DNA from: an uncultured Actinomycetes bacterium
GTDB lineage: Bacteria > Actinomycetota > Actinomycetes > Nanopelagicales > Nanopelagicaceae
Direction: 5' to 3'
DNA length: 13,461 nt
NCBI GenBank assembly: GCA_903916775.1
Contig: CAIWXY010000049.1
Span: forward strand, 1 to 13,461
Positions 1 through 6,506 of this stretch are shown here, in pieces (the stretch's first letter is position 1; each line of letters starts with the position of its first letter). The translations under genes were made by a program, and so were the position numbers. The notes under the pieces are model-generated. The model saw only the letters and a program-made list of their open reading frames with translations, did not search any database and had not been told where the DNA came from.

Positions 1-1
1 C

Positions 2-130
2 GTTGGGGGAGTTCTGCTTCTAGGAATTGCGCTTCGACTACTTGGACTCAAGCAGATAGCAATTGGCGATCTGCTTCCTGCTCTCTTCTTTGCCCCAATT
101 GTTGCTCTCGTGGCTCATCAATTCATGTGA
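2..130 (+). CDS. C-terminal fragment of a DUF554-type membrane protein (partial)
   Basis: Reading frame 2 is open from the left edge to a TGA at 128-130 and gives 42 residues. The peptide is strongly hydrophobic, with a GGVLLLGIALRLLGLKQI stretch followed by GDLLPALFFAPIV. This pattern (a Gly-rich helix, a short basic turn, then a D/N-LLPAL helix) matches what I know of the C-terminal end of DUF554 (YdfK/YqgA-like) inner-membrane proteins. The function of that family is not established. The gene starts outside the window. It converges on the alcohol dehydrogenase gene with a 30-bp spacer (131-160) in which I see no convincing terminator. With only 42 residues the family call is tentative; a membrane protein end is more certain. 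Confidence 0.62.
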   Translation, partial: VGGVLLLGIALRLLGLKQIAIGDLLPALFFAPIVALVAHQFM

Positions 131-160
131 GCCACTAGAGCAGTGCTGTAAAGGCATTTT

Positions 161-1210
161 CTAGAACGTGGCAGCGTCGATGACGAAACGGTATTTCACA
201 TCGCTCGCAATCGTGCGGTCATACGCTTGATTAATGTAATCAGCCTTAATCAATTCAATGTCGCTAACGATGTTGTGTTCACCACAGAAATTCAGCATCT
301 CTTGAAGCTCAGGCATACCGCCGATCATGGAGCCTGTTATTGATCTGCGAAGGCGTAAGAGGTTTCCTGCGTTAATTGGATAAGGCTTACCGGGCAAGCC
401 AATGACTACCAAGGTTCCATCTAATTTAAGAAGGTGAAGATAGTCGTTGATATCAATCTCTGCAGAAACTGTATTGAGAATAAGATCAAAGCTCTCTTTC
501 ATTGGCTCATAAAAGCGATCCTGTGTTGTATTAACGAAGTTTGTAGCGCCAAACTTTCTGGCGTCCTCCTCTTTTCCAGCTGAATGAGAGAAGACAGTTA
601 CATCTGCGCCCATAGCGGCAGCTAGCTTGACGCCCATGTGACCTAATCCGCCGAGTCCGATGATGCCAACTTTCATACCTGGTGCGACTTTCCAGTGGCT
701 CAGCGGGGAGTAGAGCGTGACGCCAGCACAAAGAAGTGGCGCAACTGATGCTAGATCGAGGTTGGCTGGCACCTTTACGGCGTACTTCTCGTCAATAACA
801 AATTTGTTTGAATACCCACCGAATGCAGGGGAGTGTCCATCTCGCTCCACACTGTTATACGTGCCGGTCATACCGTCTAGGCAATAGTTTTCATGGCCCG
901 ATACACAGTTAGCGCAGGTGCGGCATGAGTCAACAAAGACACCGACACCAATTCGGTCACCGATTGAAAATTTTGTTTGTGCGCTACCCACCGCAGTAAC
1001 AATTCCTACGATTTCATGGCCCGGAACTAGCGGAAGTTTCGCAGGACCCCATTCGCCGCGAGCGGTATGGATATCAGAGTGGCATATTCCCGCATAGTGA
1101 ATATCGAAAGCGACGTCATGTTCGCGCAGTTCGCGTCTTGCAAAGGTGAATGGTTGTAGTGCCTGACCTGCTTCAAGAACTGCATATCCACGTGTTTCCA
1201 TTGTCGCCAT
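161..1210 (-). CDS. Zinc-dependent, probably NADP(H)-linked alcohol dehydrogenase (CAD/YahK-AdhC type)
   Basis: This medium-chain dehydrogenase/reductase (349 aa, full length for the family) reversibly reduces aldehydes to alcohols in the cytoplasm; the physiological substrate cannot be told from sequence. The catalytic zinc site is visible as C43 (in GICHSD), H65-E66 (in GHE) and C161. The structural zinc site has the four-cysteine pattern C96, C99, C102, C110. The Rossmann cofactor loop is GLGGLG at 185-190. The segment after the next strand (VFSHSAGK) has Ser rather than an acidic residue, which in this family favours NADP(H). The GICHSDIHTARGEWG block is typical of the cinnamyl-alcohol-dehydrogenase-like branch. 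The start at 1210 is immediately preceded by GAGG, too close to serve it; an in-frame ATG at 1201 would have that GAGG 9 nt upstream and may be the true start. The gene follows tdk by 35 bp and may be cotranscribed with it. Confidence 0.93.
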   Translation of the reverse strand: MATMETRGYAVLEAGQALQPFTFARRELREHDVAFDIHYAGICHSDIHTARGEWGPAKLPLVPGHEIVGIVTAVGSAQTKFSIGDRIGVGVFVDSCRTCANCVSGHENYCLDGMTGTYNSVERDGHSPAFGGYSNKFVIDEKYAVKVPANLDLASVAPLLCAGVTLYSPLSHWKVAPGMKVGIIGLGGLGHMGVKLAAAMGADVTVFSHSAGKEEDARKFGATNFVNTTQDRFYEPMKESFDLILNTVSAEIDINDYLHLLKLDGTLVVIGLPGKPYPINAGNLLRLRRSITGSMIGGMPELQEMLNFCGEHNIVSDIELIKADYINQAYDRTIASDVKYRFVIDAATF

Positions 1211-1245
1211 CCTCAGTTCTGGTTAGTTAGTCTGATGAGATACTT

Positions 1246-1881
1246 TTATTCGCCACTGAAAGGCAGGGGTTCTAGCCTTGCGCTCTGTGAGTTTCTAGAG
1301 GTTACCTTACGCATATGATGTCGGCGACACAGAACTTCGTACCCAATCTGCGAAGCGACGTCGCCAACGACAACTTGCTCACCCTCGGTGACCATGACTC
1401 CGTTAGCCACGCGAGCATTGTGAGTGGCGCGTTCGCCGCACCAACAGAGAGCCTCAACTTGAAGTGGCTGAACTCGATCTGAGAGCTCAACCAGACGAGC
1501 AGAGCCGGGGAACATCTTGGTTTGGAAGTCGCTGAGAATTCCAAATGCGTAGCAATCGATCCCAAGTCCATCGACGATCTTGGCCAATTGCTCGATCTGC
1601 TCTGGATCAAAGAATTGCGCTTCATCGCAGATCACGAAGTCAACGCGATTACCGTTGGAGAGACTGTCGGCAATGTATCTGTGCAAGTCGATGCCAGATA
1701 CAACTTCGATAGCTTCAGATTTCAAACCAAGGCGACTTGTAATAACGCCCGGTCCGCCACGATCACTCTTTGTAAAGATGATGCCCGTGCGGCCACGGCT
1801 TTGATGATTGTGAGCGGTCTGGAGAGCAAGGGTCGATTTACCGCTGTCCATCGTTCCGTAGTAATAGATAAGCGAAGCCAC
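1246..1881 (-). CDS. tdk: Thymidine kinase (type II, salvage)
   Basis: This enzyme phosphorylates thymidine to dTMP with ATP, a pyrimidine salvage step in the cytoplasm. The 211-residue length fits the type II (tetrameric, zinc-containing) family. The Walker A loop is GTMDSGKST at residues 9-17. The Walker B segment is VICDEAQF, with E87 the expected catalytic base. The lasso/zinc domain is supported by C146 and C148 (CWC) and by C185 with H188/H189 (CRRHH). The start is a GTG at 1881, giving MASLIYYYGTMDSGKS, where the P-loop lies as close to the N-terminus as the family requires. No Shine-Dalgarno sequence precedes it; TAATTT lies 7 nt upstream, so the mRNA is probably leaderless. The tRNA-Leu gene lies 40 bp upstream on the same strand, so some read-through from it is possible. 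Confidence 0.96.
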   Translation of the reverse strand: MASLIYYYGTMDSGKSTLALQTAHNHQSRGRTGIIFTKSDRGGPGVITSRLGLKSEAIEVVSGIDLHRYIADSLSNGNRVDFVICDEAQFFDPEQIEQLAKIVDGLGIDCYAFGILSDFQTKMFPGSARLVELSDRVQPLQVEALCWCGERATHNARVANGVMVTEGEQVVVGDVASQIGYEVLCRRHHMRKVTSRNSQSARLEPLPFSGE

Positions 1882-1888
1882 AGAGAGG

Positions 1889-1894
1889 AAATTA
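1889..1894 (-). promoter_or_regulatory. Candidate -10 element of tdk (leaderless)
   Basis: On the minus strand TAATTT ends 7 nt before the GTG start of tdk and the intervening bases (CCTCTCT) contain no ribosome-binding sequence. An overlapping TAGGCT (1894-1899) ends 12 nt before the start and is an alternative. No clear -35 hexamer is visible. The spacing would place transcription start at or next to the start codon. This is inference from pattern and spacing. Confidence 0.42.
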
Positions 1895-1921
1895 GCCTAT
1901 CTCGCGAGGAAATGGATGAAA

Positions 1922-2008
1922 TGGTGTCGGGGAAGGGAGTTGAACCCTCAAGCCCTTGCGGGCACTAACACCTCAAGCTAGCGCGTCTGCCAATTCCGCC
2001 ACCCCGAC
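1922..2008 (-). tRNA. tRNA-Leu (anticodon GAG)
   Basis: The minus strand folds into a class II tRNA of 87 nt including an encoded CCA (1922-1924). The acceptor arms GTCGGGG (2002-2008) and CCCCGAC (1926-1932) pair perfectly and the discriminator is A (1925). The anticodon stem CTAGC/GTTAG has one G-T pair and encloses loop TTGAGGT, giving anticodon GAG (1972-1974), which reads CUC and CUU leucine codons. A long variable arm with CCC/GGG pairing (TGCCCGCAAGGGC) and a T arm with loop TTCAACT are both present, as expected for tRNA-Leu. It sits between the divergent M20 peptidase gene and the co-oriented tdk. I could not identify a convincing promoter. Confidence 0.97.
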
Positions 2009-2097
2009 ATACTCACACTGGCGCTTAAGAGCACCAATACGGGCAAGGCGTAAGGATAGCAAAGGTTCGCGGAAAAGATTTCGCCCCAACTTCCGGC

Positions 2098-2104
2098 AGG
2101 GGAG
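2098..2104 (+). promoter_or_regulatory. Shine-Dalgarno supporting the GTG start of the M20 peptidase
   Basis: AGGGGAG lies 6 nt before the GTG at 2111. A competing in-frame ATG at 2129 has AGGA (2118-2121) 7 nt upstream. Both starts are workable; the stronger purine run favours GTG, and the two products differ by six residues outside the catalytic domain. Confidence 0.45.
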
Positions 2105-2110
2105 TCCATC

Positions 2111-3442
2111 GTGAGGCAGGATAGGGCCATGGAACTCAATGAAATCACCGCCGTCGAGAACGATTGCATCCAACTTCTTCAGGAAATGATCCGCATTCCT
2201 AGCGTGAACTATGGGGAAGGCAAGGGCGATGAGCGCGCCATGGCTGCCTATGTTGCCGAGAAGCTCAAAGAAGTAGGCATCGACTCCGAACTCATTGAAA
2301 CCGGACCAAATCGGGTCAACGTAATCGCACGCATCCCTGGCAGAGATCAAACACGACCTGGCCTTGTTGTCCACGGTCACCTAGATGTTGTGCCAGCAGA
2401 TGCGAAGGACTGGAGCGTCGATCCTTTCTCCGGCCTACTCAAAGATGGATATATCTGGGGTCGTGGCGCAGTTGATATGAAAGATGGCGATGCCATGTAT
2501 CTCGCAATCATTCGCTCATGGGCTCGAACTGGATATGTACCACCTCGCAACATTCTTCTCGTTTTCTTCGCCGACGAAGAAGCGGGCAGTGAATTTGGTT
2601 CCCACTGGATGGTTGATAATCGCCCAGATATTTTTGAAGGTTACAGCGAAGCGATCTCGGAAGTCGGAGGATTTTCGATCACGATCACAGGTGGACATCG
2701 TCTTTACGTTATCGAAACGGCCGAAAAAGGAATCCAATGGATGCAACTAACTGCCTCTGGAACAGCTGGCCATGGTTCATTTGCTAATCCGAATAATGCA
2801 GTCACCAAGTTGTCACGAGTAATTAGTCGAATCGGTTCTTACGTATGGCCTGAACGCGAAACCGCGACGAACAAGAAACTCTTTGGAAAAATCGCGGAGC
2901 TCACCGGTGATGTTTACGATCCCACCAGAGCATCTGACCTTCTTAAGCATATTGGTGGGGCCTCGAAGATGATAGGAGCAACTGTTACCAATACTGCTAA
3001 CCCGACCATGCTCAACGCTGGTTATAAAGCAAATGTCATACCGCAACATGCCACAGCTGTCGTCGATGGACGTTTCTTGCCTGGCTATGAAGCAGAACTC
3101 GAATCAACAATTAAAGAACTTGTGGGCAGTGATGCAACTGTCGAAATGCTAGTGCGCGATAAGGCACTTGAAGTAGATTTTGCAGGTCCATTAGTAGAGG
3201 CAATGAGCGCTGCACTTATCGCCGAGGATCCTGAGGGCATTCCAGTTCCATACCTCATGAGCGGCGGAACCGATAACAAGGCACTTGCCGATCTTGGGAT
3301 TGTTGGATACGGATTCTCGCCGCTCCTGCTACCTGCAGACCTAGACTTTTTCGCTCTCTTCCACGGAGTTGACGAAAGAGTTCCTGTTGAAGGACTTAAG
3401 TTTGGAGTGCGTGTACTGATCCGCTTCTTGGAAAATTGCTAA
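2111..3442 (+). CDS. M20-family metallopeptidase (dinuclear zinc hydrolase)
   Basis: A cytoplasmic hydrolase of the M20/M25/M40 group, which cleaves dipeptides, acylated amino acids or related amide bonds using two zinc ions. The exact substrate cannot be read from sequence. The 443 residues match the family. Metal-site and catalytic residues are visible: H90 and D92 in HGHLDVVP, the bridging D122 in GRGAVDMKDG, and the E156-E157 pair in FFADEEAGSEFG, where the first Glu is the expected general base. A C-terminal ALFHGVDERVP motif supplies the last metal-binding His. The middle part, with the AGHGSFANP motif, is the lid/dimerisation domain. There is no signal peptide. The closest known context is an M20 protein near the mshC region of mycobacteria (Rv2141c, from memory). 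Transcription diverges from tRNA-Leu and converges on the aldo/keto reductase gene with 41 bp between stop codons. Confidence 0.94.
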   Translation: MRQDRAMELNEITAVENDCIQLLQEMIRIPSVNYGEGKGDERAMAAYVAEKLKEVGIDSELIETGPNRVNVIARIPGRDQTRPGLVVHGHLDVVPADAKDWSVDPFSGLLKDGYIWGRGAVDMKDGDAMYLAIIRSWARTGYVPPRNILLVFFADEEAGSEFGSHWMVDNRPDIFEGYSEAISEVGGFSITITGGHRLYVIETAEKGIQWMQLTASGTAGHGSFANPNNAVTKLSRVISRIGSYVWPERETATNKKLFGKIAELTGDVYDPTRASDLLKHIGGASKMIGATVTNTANPTMLNAGYKANVIPQHATAVVDGRFLPGYEAELESTIKELVGSDATVEMLVRDKALEVDFAGPLVEAMSAALIAEDPEGIPVPYLMSGGTDNKALADLGIVGYGFSPLLLPADLDFFALFHGVDERVPVEGLKFGVRVLIRFLENC

Positions 3443-3456
3443 TCTAATTAATCGCA

Positions 3457-3472
3457 TTAACGCAAACGTTAA
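3457..3472. repeat. Short inverted repeat between convergent genes
   Basis: TTAACG and CGTTAA are perfect inverted repeats around a CAAA loop, inside the 41-bp spacer between the stop codons of the M20 peptidase and the aldo/keto reductase. The position suits a bidirectional terminator, but the stem is only 6 bp, AT-rich, and not followed by a clear T-run. The core ACGCAAACGTT also resembles the half of a LacI/PurR-type operator, but an operator at the 3' ends of two genes would be odd. Role unresolved. Confidence 0.3.
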
Positions 3473-3483
3473 CTGAAATTACC

Positions 3484-4437
3484 CTAGATCGAATTTGCAG
3501 AAATATCATCCAGAGCTTGACGTACTTGAATAGGGAGAGCGATCTCTTCAACAGTAAGAACTCCTCGAAGCTGGGCACCTGTACGTGCTCCAACTATCGC
3601 ACTCGCAATTCCGGGAGTATCGCGCACCCATGCAAGTGAAACTTCTATAGGGGAGTAACCCAAGCCCTGGGCTGCAACCATGGTGGCATCCACGATTGTG
3701 CGCGCTCGTTGATCAAGATACGGTGCGATGAAACTGGAGTAATGCGGACTAGCGCCTCGTGAATCTGATGGCAAACCTGAACGATATTTTCCGCTAAGAA
3801 CTCCGCGGCCGAGCGGTGACCATGCGATCACGCCAACTCCCGTTGCATCTGCGGCAGGAAGCACATCTCGTTCGATGGAGCGATTGAGGAGAGAGTATTC
3901 AGATTGAATACTCGTGATGGCGCTCTTTCCAAATAACGGATTTTGCATAGTTGCGCTTCGAGCTAGTTGCCACCCGTTGAAATTCGATACTCCGACATAA
4001 CGAGCCCGACCACTGTTGACGGCATAGTCCAGTGCGCTCAACGTCTCTTCCAGCGGAATGTTCTCATCCCAAGCATGAATCTGCCAGAGATCCACATAAC
4101 TAGTACCTAGGCGGTTCAAAGAGGCATCAAGATCTGCGATGAGCGAGCCACGCGAATTATTGATTGTGCGCACGCCACCTGGATGAGAAAGGCCAGCCTT
4201 GGTGGCAATAGTGAGTTCACTTCGAGGCACTAACGAGCCCAAGAAGCCTGCAATTACGCGCTCACTGTCGCCATCTCCATAAATTGCAGCTGTATCGATA
4301 AATGAACCACCAGCATCGAGGTAACTACGGAGCTGGTCAGCAGCCTCGTGCTCATCGGTATCGCGACCCCAGGTCATGGTGCCCAGACCGATCCGGCTTA
4401 CGCCTAGACCGCTGTTGCCCAGAGTTCGCTTTTCCAT
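3484..4437 (-). CDS. Aldo/keto reductase
   Basis: An NADPH-dependent (beta/alpha)8-barrel oxidoreductase of the aldo/keto reductase superfamily; the native carbonyl substrate is unknown. The full catalytic tetrad is present: D48 and Y53 (FIDTAAIYGDGDSE), K80 (IATKAG) and H121 (DLWQIHAWD). The N-terminal signature RTLGNSGLGVSRIGLGTMTWG and the C-terminal segment SAIVGARTGAQLRG, which contributes to cofactor phosphate binding, are both recognisable. The 317 aa is normal for the family. The domain organisation is like YajO/YghZ-type bacterial members, a broad group with mostly unassigned function. The ATG start at 4437 is preceded by TAAGTT at 6 nt with no Shine-Dalgarno sequence. It is divergent from the phosphomutase gene with a 64-bp shared upstream region. 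Confidence 0.95.
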   Translation of the reverse strand: MEKRTLGNSGLGVSRIGLGTMTWGRDTDEHEAADQLRSYLDAGGSFIDTAAIYGDGDSERVIAGFLGSLVPRSELTIATKAGLSHPGGVRTINNSRGSLIADLDASLNRLGTSYVDLWQIHAWDENIPLEETLSALDYAVNSGRARYVGVSNFNGWQLARSATMQNPLFGKSAITSIQSEYSLLNRSIERDVLPAADATGVGVIAWSPLGRGVLSGKYRSGLPSDSRGASPHYSSFIAPYLDQRARTIVDATMVAAQGLGYSPIEVSLAWVRDTPGIASAIVGARTGAQLRGVLTVEEIALPIQVRQALDDISANSI

Positions 4438-4443
4438 GGAGCG

Positions 4444-4449
4444 AACTTA
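4444..4449 (-). promoter_or_regulatory. Candidate -10 element of the aldo/keto reductase (leaderless)
   Basis: On the minus strand TAAGTT ends exactly 6 nt before the ATG, with spacer CGCTCC and no Shine-Dalgarno sequence. The spacing would start transcription on or next to the A of the ATG. No good -35 box is seen. Inference from pattern and from its recurrence at other starts in the window. Confidence 0.45.
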
Positions 4450-4489
4450 GCAAGACCCGGGTTCAAACACATGCACCTTCCCAACCTTG

Positions 4490-4495
4490 TAACCT
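4490..4495 (+). promoter_or_regulatory. Candidate -10 element of the phosphomutase cassette (leaderless)
   Basis: TAACCT ends 6 nt before the ATG at 4502, with spacer TGTGTC and no ribosome-binding sequence. The same hexamer precedes mshC. With the oppositely oriented TAAGTT at 4444-4449 it forms a compact divergent promoter pair. No clear -35 hexamer. Confidence 0.48.
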
Positions 4496-4501
4496 TGTGT
4501 C

Positions 4502-5176
4502 ATGGCCACCCCTAAGAAGTGCGAGATCGTTTTACTGCGTCACGCCCACTCAACGGCTAACCTCAAGGGGATTCTGGCGGGTCGAGATAACACAGTAGGA
4601 CTTTCACCTCGAGGTGAGGCCGAGGCTCAACACGTTGCTCAGGTACTCGGCCAAAGGAAATTTGATGCGATTTACGTCTCCGATCTCAAACGATGCAAGC
4701 AAACAATTGCACCTCTTCTAAAAACGACAGGTGCACGCTCCGTGGTATCCAAAGAGATCATAGAAATGGATTATGGGACGTGGTCAGGCAAGCCGCTTTC
4801 TAAACTCTCCAAAATGGCTCTATGGGCAGATATTCAAAGTAGACCAAGCACGGTACGTTTTCCATCTGGGGAAAGTTTTGCCGAAATGACGCTGCGCGCA
4901 AACCAAGCCGTTCTAGAGATGGCCAAGGGGAAGTCGAGAATATTGATTGTTTCTCATGGCGATGTGATCAAGTCGATCGTTGCCTACCATCTGGGTTTAC
5001 CACTAGATAATTTTCAGAGAATTGCAATCGATCCCGCTTCGTTGACAACCATCTCGTACGCTCCATCTCACCTCATTTCTCTCAACAACATTGAGCACCT
5101 GCAAAAAAATTCCGCATCTCCTAAGAGCACTCAGCGCGATGCCCATTCACTTGGCGGAGGAGCCGGTCGTATATGA
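4502..5176 (+). CDS. Histidine phosphatase / putative phosphomutase, MSMEG_4193 type
   Basis: A member of the histidine phosphatase superfamily, which moves or removes phosphoryl groups through a phosphohistidine intermediate. The substrate of this actinobacterial branch is not established. The phosphate pocket is visible: R13-H14 (LLRHAHST, H14 being the phosphorylated His), R64 (SDLKRCKQT), and H152 (VSHGD). E85 and E88, in the EIIEMDYGTWSGK block, are candidates for the acid/base. The 224 aa length fits. The C-terminal tail is low in structure and ends in LGGGAGRI, an ending I recall as common in this family. The codons for that ending carry the Shine-Dalgarno of the next gene, and the stop overlaps the next start as ATGA (5173-5176). 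It is the first gene of a three-gene cassette leading to mshC. Confidence 0.88.
   Translation: MATPKKCEIVLLRHAHSTANLKGILAGRDNTVGLSPRGEAEAQHVAQVLGQRKFDAIYVSDLKRCKQTIAPLLKTTGARSVVSKEIIEMDYGTWSGKPLSKLSKMALWADIQSRPSTVRFPSGESFAEMTLRANQAVLEMAKGKSRILIVSHGDVIKSIVAYHLGLPLDNFQRIAIDPASLTTISYAPSHLISLNNIEHLQKNSASPKSTQRDAHSLGGGAGRI
5156..5162 (+). promoter_or_regulatory. Shine-Dalgarno of the DUF3090 gene, embedded in the upstream coding sequence
   Basis: GGAGGAG lies 10 nt before the ATG at 5173, inside the last codons of the phosphomutase gene, where it encodes part of the GGGAG tail. It fixes the DUF3090 start and indicates translational coupling. Confidence 0.7.
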
Positions 5177-5736
5177 GCAGAATTGTTTATAGGCACAACA
5201 ATGTCTCACAGTTCATTGTTGGCACCGTGGGAGTTCCTGGAGAGCGAACATTTTTCCTCCAAGTAAAGTCCGATAGCGGCGAAAATTGCGTGAGCGTTGA
5301 GAAGTCTCAAGTGATGGCCTTGGTCTTGCGAATTCAAGAGATGATTAAGGAGCTGCGACGAAATCATTTGGCCTCACACGATGAGCTAGGCTTGCCACCG
5401 CAAAAAAGCACGTCGACGCTGACATTTCCGATCGAAGAGGATTTTCGCGTCGGTGTTATCGGAATCAGTTGGCTTCAAGATGAGCAGCGAATACTGATTG
5501 AGGCACAGTCGATAGGTGATGAATCACTTGTGGAACTGCTCGATGACGACGAAGCTACCTTCTTAGAAGATGCTCCTGATCTACTCTCGATTTCACTGCG
5601 CATCAATCAAGCACGAGGATTCTGTGAACTGGCCAACGCTATTGTCTCTGCAGGGCGAACACAGTGCCCATTCTGTGGACTTCCAATCGATCCACAAGGA
5701 CATCTCTGCCCACGAGCAAACGGATATCGTCGTTAA
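5173..5736 (+). CDS. DUF3090 family protein with C-terminal zinc-knuckle motif
   Basis: A conserved actinobacterial protein of unknown function, 187 aa, matching the DUF3090 family length. The N-terminal part opens with VGTVGVPGERTFFLQVKS, the family's recognisable start, followed by a segment annotated in relatives only as conserved. The middle carries an acidic LLDDDEATFLEDAPDLLSI block. The C-terminus has C165-x2-C168-x8-H177-x-C179 (CPFCGLPIDPQGHLCP), a compact set of four plausible zinc ligands, ending in NGYRR. It overlaps the phosphomutase stop by 4 nt and abuts the SCO1664-type gene directly, the stop TAA being followed by ATG with no gap. Relatives sit in the same trio in mycobacteria (Rv2134c, from memory). 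The zinc-binding role is inference from the Cys/His pattern. Confidence 0.9.
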   Translation: MSRIVYRHNNVSQFIVGTVGVPGERTFFLQVKSDSGENCVSVEKSQVMALVLRIQEMIKELRRNHLASHDELGLPPQKSTSTLTFPIEEDFRVGVIGISWLQDEQRILIEAQSIGDESLVELLDDDEATFLEDAPDLLSISLRINQARGFCELANAIVSAGRTQCPFCGLPIDPQGHLCPRANGYRR

Positions 5737-6432
5737 ATGAGCAAGCCCAGCGAACAAGAAATTATCGAAAAAGGAGAGCTGATCGTCGATGGACGATTCG
5801 TCGATGCATCAAATGCAACGCTCTTCGCTCATGCAGTTTTGGGGGATCTGAAGGTTCCTGTTATTTACAAACCCGTCGCTGGGGAGCGACCGCTCTGGGA
5901 TTTCCCCGATGGCAATCTCGCCTCTCGAGAAGTTGCGGCATACAAATTTTCACAGGCTCTCGGACTTGGGCTAGTTCCTTTCACCATAATGCGTGAAGGT
6001 CCATTCGGAATTGGATCTGTTCAGCAATGGATTGAAGTCGATGAGGAATTAGACGTAGTCGCCTATGTTGCCGACTCGCCTGATGCGCTACGCAAGATGG
6101 CTCTCTTTGATGCGATGATCAACAACACCGACCGCAAATTCGGTCACATTTTGATTGATCTGCATGGTGAAATTTATGGATGCGACCACGGAGTCTGCTT
6201 TCATAGCGATGACAAGTTAAGAACTGTTCTGTGGAATTGGAGCGGGCAGACGCTGACCGAATCAGAAATCGAGATCCTGCGACACGCTTCTCGATCTACC
6301 GATGTTGTCGCCGAACTCTTAACTGCGCATGAGCTGGCGGCGCTAAATCAAAGAATTGCCTCGTTGCTAGAGAATGGAATATTTCCAGAGCCATCAGATC
6401 AATGGCCTTCGGTTCCATTTCCGCCATACTAG
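5737..6432 (+). CDS. SCO1664-type protein with PI3/4-kinase-like fold
   Basis: A conserved actinobacterial protein of unknown function, 231 aa, related to the catalytic core of phosphatidylinositol 3/4-kinases. What is seen: a probable ATP-binding Lys K45 in PVIYKPVAGERPLWDFPDG, and E65 in the following helix (NLASREVAAYKF). A catalytic-loop-like NNTDRKFGHIL has D132, R133 and K134, and a metal-binding DHG at 150-152 (YGCDHGVCFH) takes the place of the DFG/DYG motif. All the expected nucleotide-handling residues therefore appear intact, so phosphotransfer or AMP-transfer is plausible; lipid kinase activity is not implied. No separate Shine-Dalgarno is visible and the ATG directly follows the DUF3090 stop, suggesting translation by re-initiation. 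The gene ends 74 bp before mshC. Rv2133c is the mycobacterial counterpart, from memory. Confidence 0.88.
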   Translation: MSKPSEQEIIEKGELIVDGRFVDASNATLFAHAVLGDLKVPVIYKPVAGERPLWDFPDGNLASREVAAYKFSQALGLGLVPFTIMREGPFGIGSVQQWIEVDEELDVVAYVADSPDALRKMALFDAMINNTDRKFGHILIDLHGEIYGCDHGVCFHSDDKLRTVLWNWSGQTLTESEIEILRHASRSTDVVAELLTAHELAALNQRIASLLENGIFPEPSDQWPSVPFPPY

Positions 6433-6493
6433 GGCCCATCTGCCCGTGCGAAAGGTAAATCAGTTTTAGGCTGAATGTTTGCGATTTTCTCGC

Positions 6494-6499
6494 TAACCT
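6494..6499 (+). promoter_or_regulatory. Candidate -10 element of mshC (leaderless)
   Basis: TAACCT ends 7 nt before the mshC ATG at 6507, with spacer AACTCCA and no ribosome-binding sequence. It is identical to the hexamer before the phosphomutase gene. The 74-bp gap (6433-6506) otherwise shows only a 4-bp GGGC/GCCC inverted repeat just after the upstream stop, too weak to call a terminator. Confidence 0.48.
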
Positions 6500-6506
6500 A
6501 ACTCCA

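Noticed and set aside
131..160. Possible terminator between the DUF554-type and alcohol dehydrogenase stop codons
   Set aside because: Only a 4-bp CACT/AGTG pairing is visible, too weak to support a call.
1901..1908. CTCGCGAG palindrome between tRNA-Leu and tdk
   Set aside because: An 8-bp perfect palindrome with no loop and no second copy in the neighbourhood; it could be chance or a restriction-type site and does not support a regulatory call.
1522..1968. 148-codon plus-strand open frame opposite thymidine kinase and tRNA-Leu
   Set aside because: It is antisense to a well-supported gene and a tRNA, has no recognisable domain or ribosome-binding site, and its length is explained by codon bias of tdk on the other strand.
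2516..2746. Minus-strand open frame within the M20 peptidase gene (also 2813-3049 and 3085-3279)
   Set aside because: All lie opposite conserved catalytic or lid segments of the peptidase and have no domain or ribosome-binding site.
6432..6445. GGGC-CCATCT-GCCC hairpin just after the SCO1664-type stop codon
   Set aside because: Only a 4-bp stem with no T-run, so not good evidence for a terminator.
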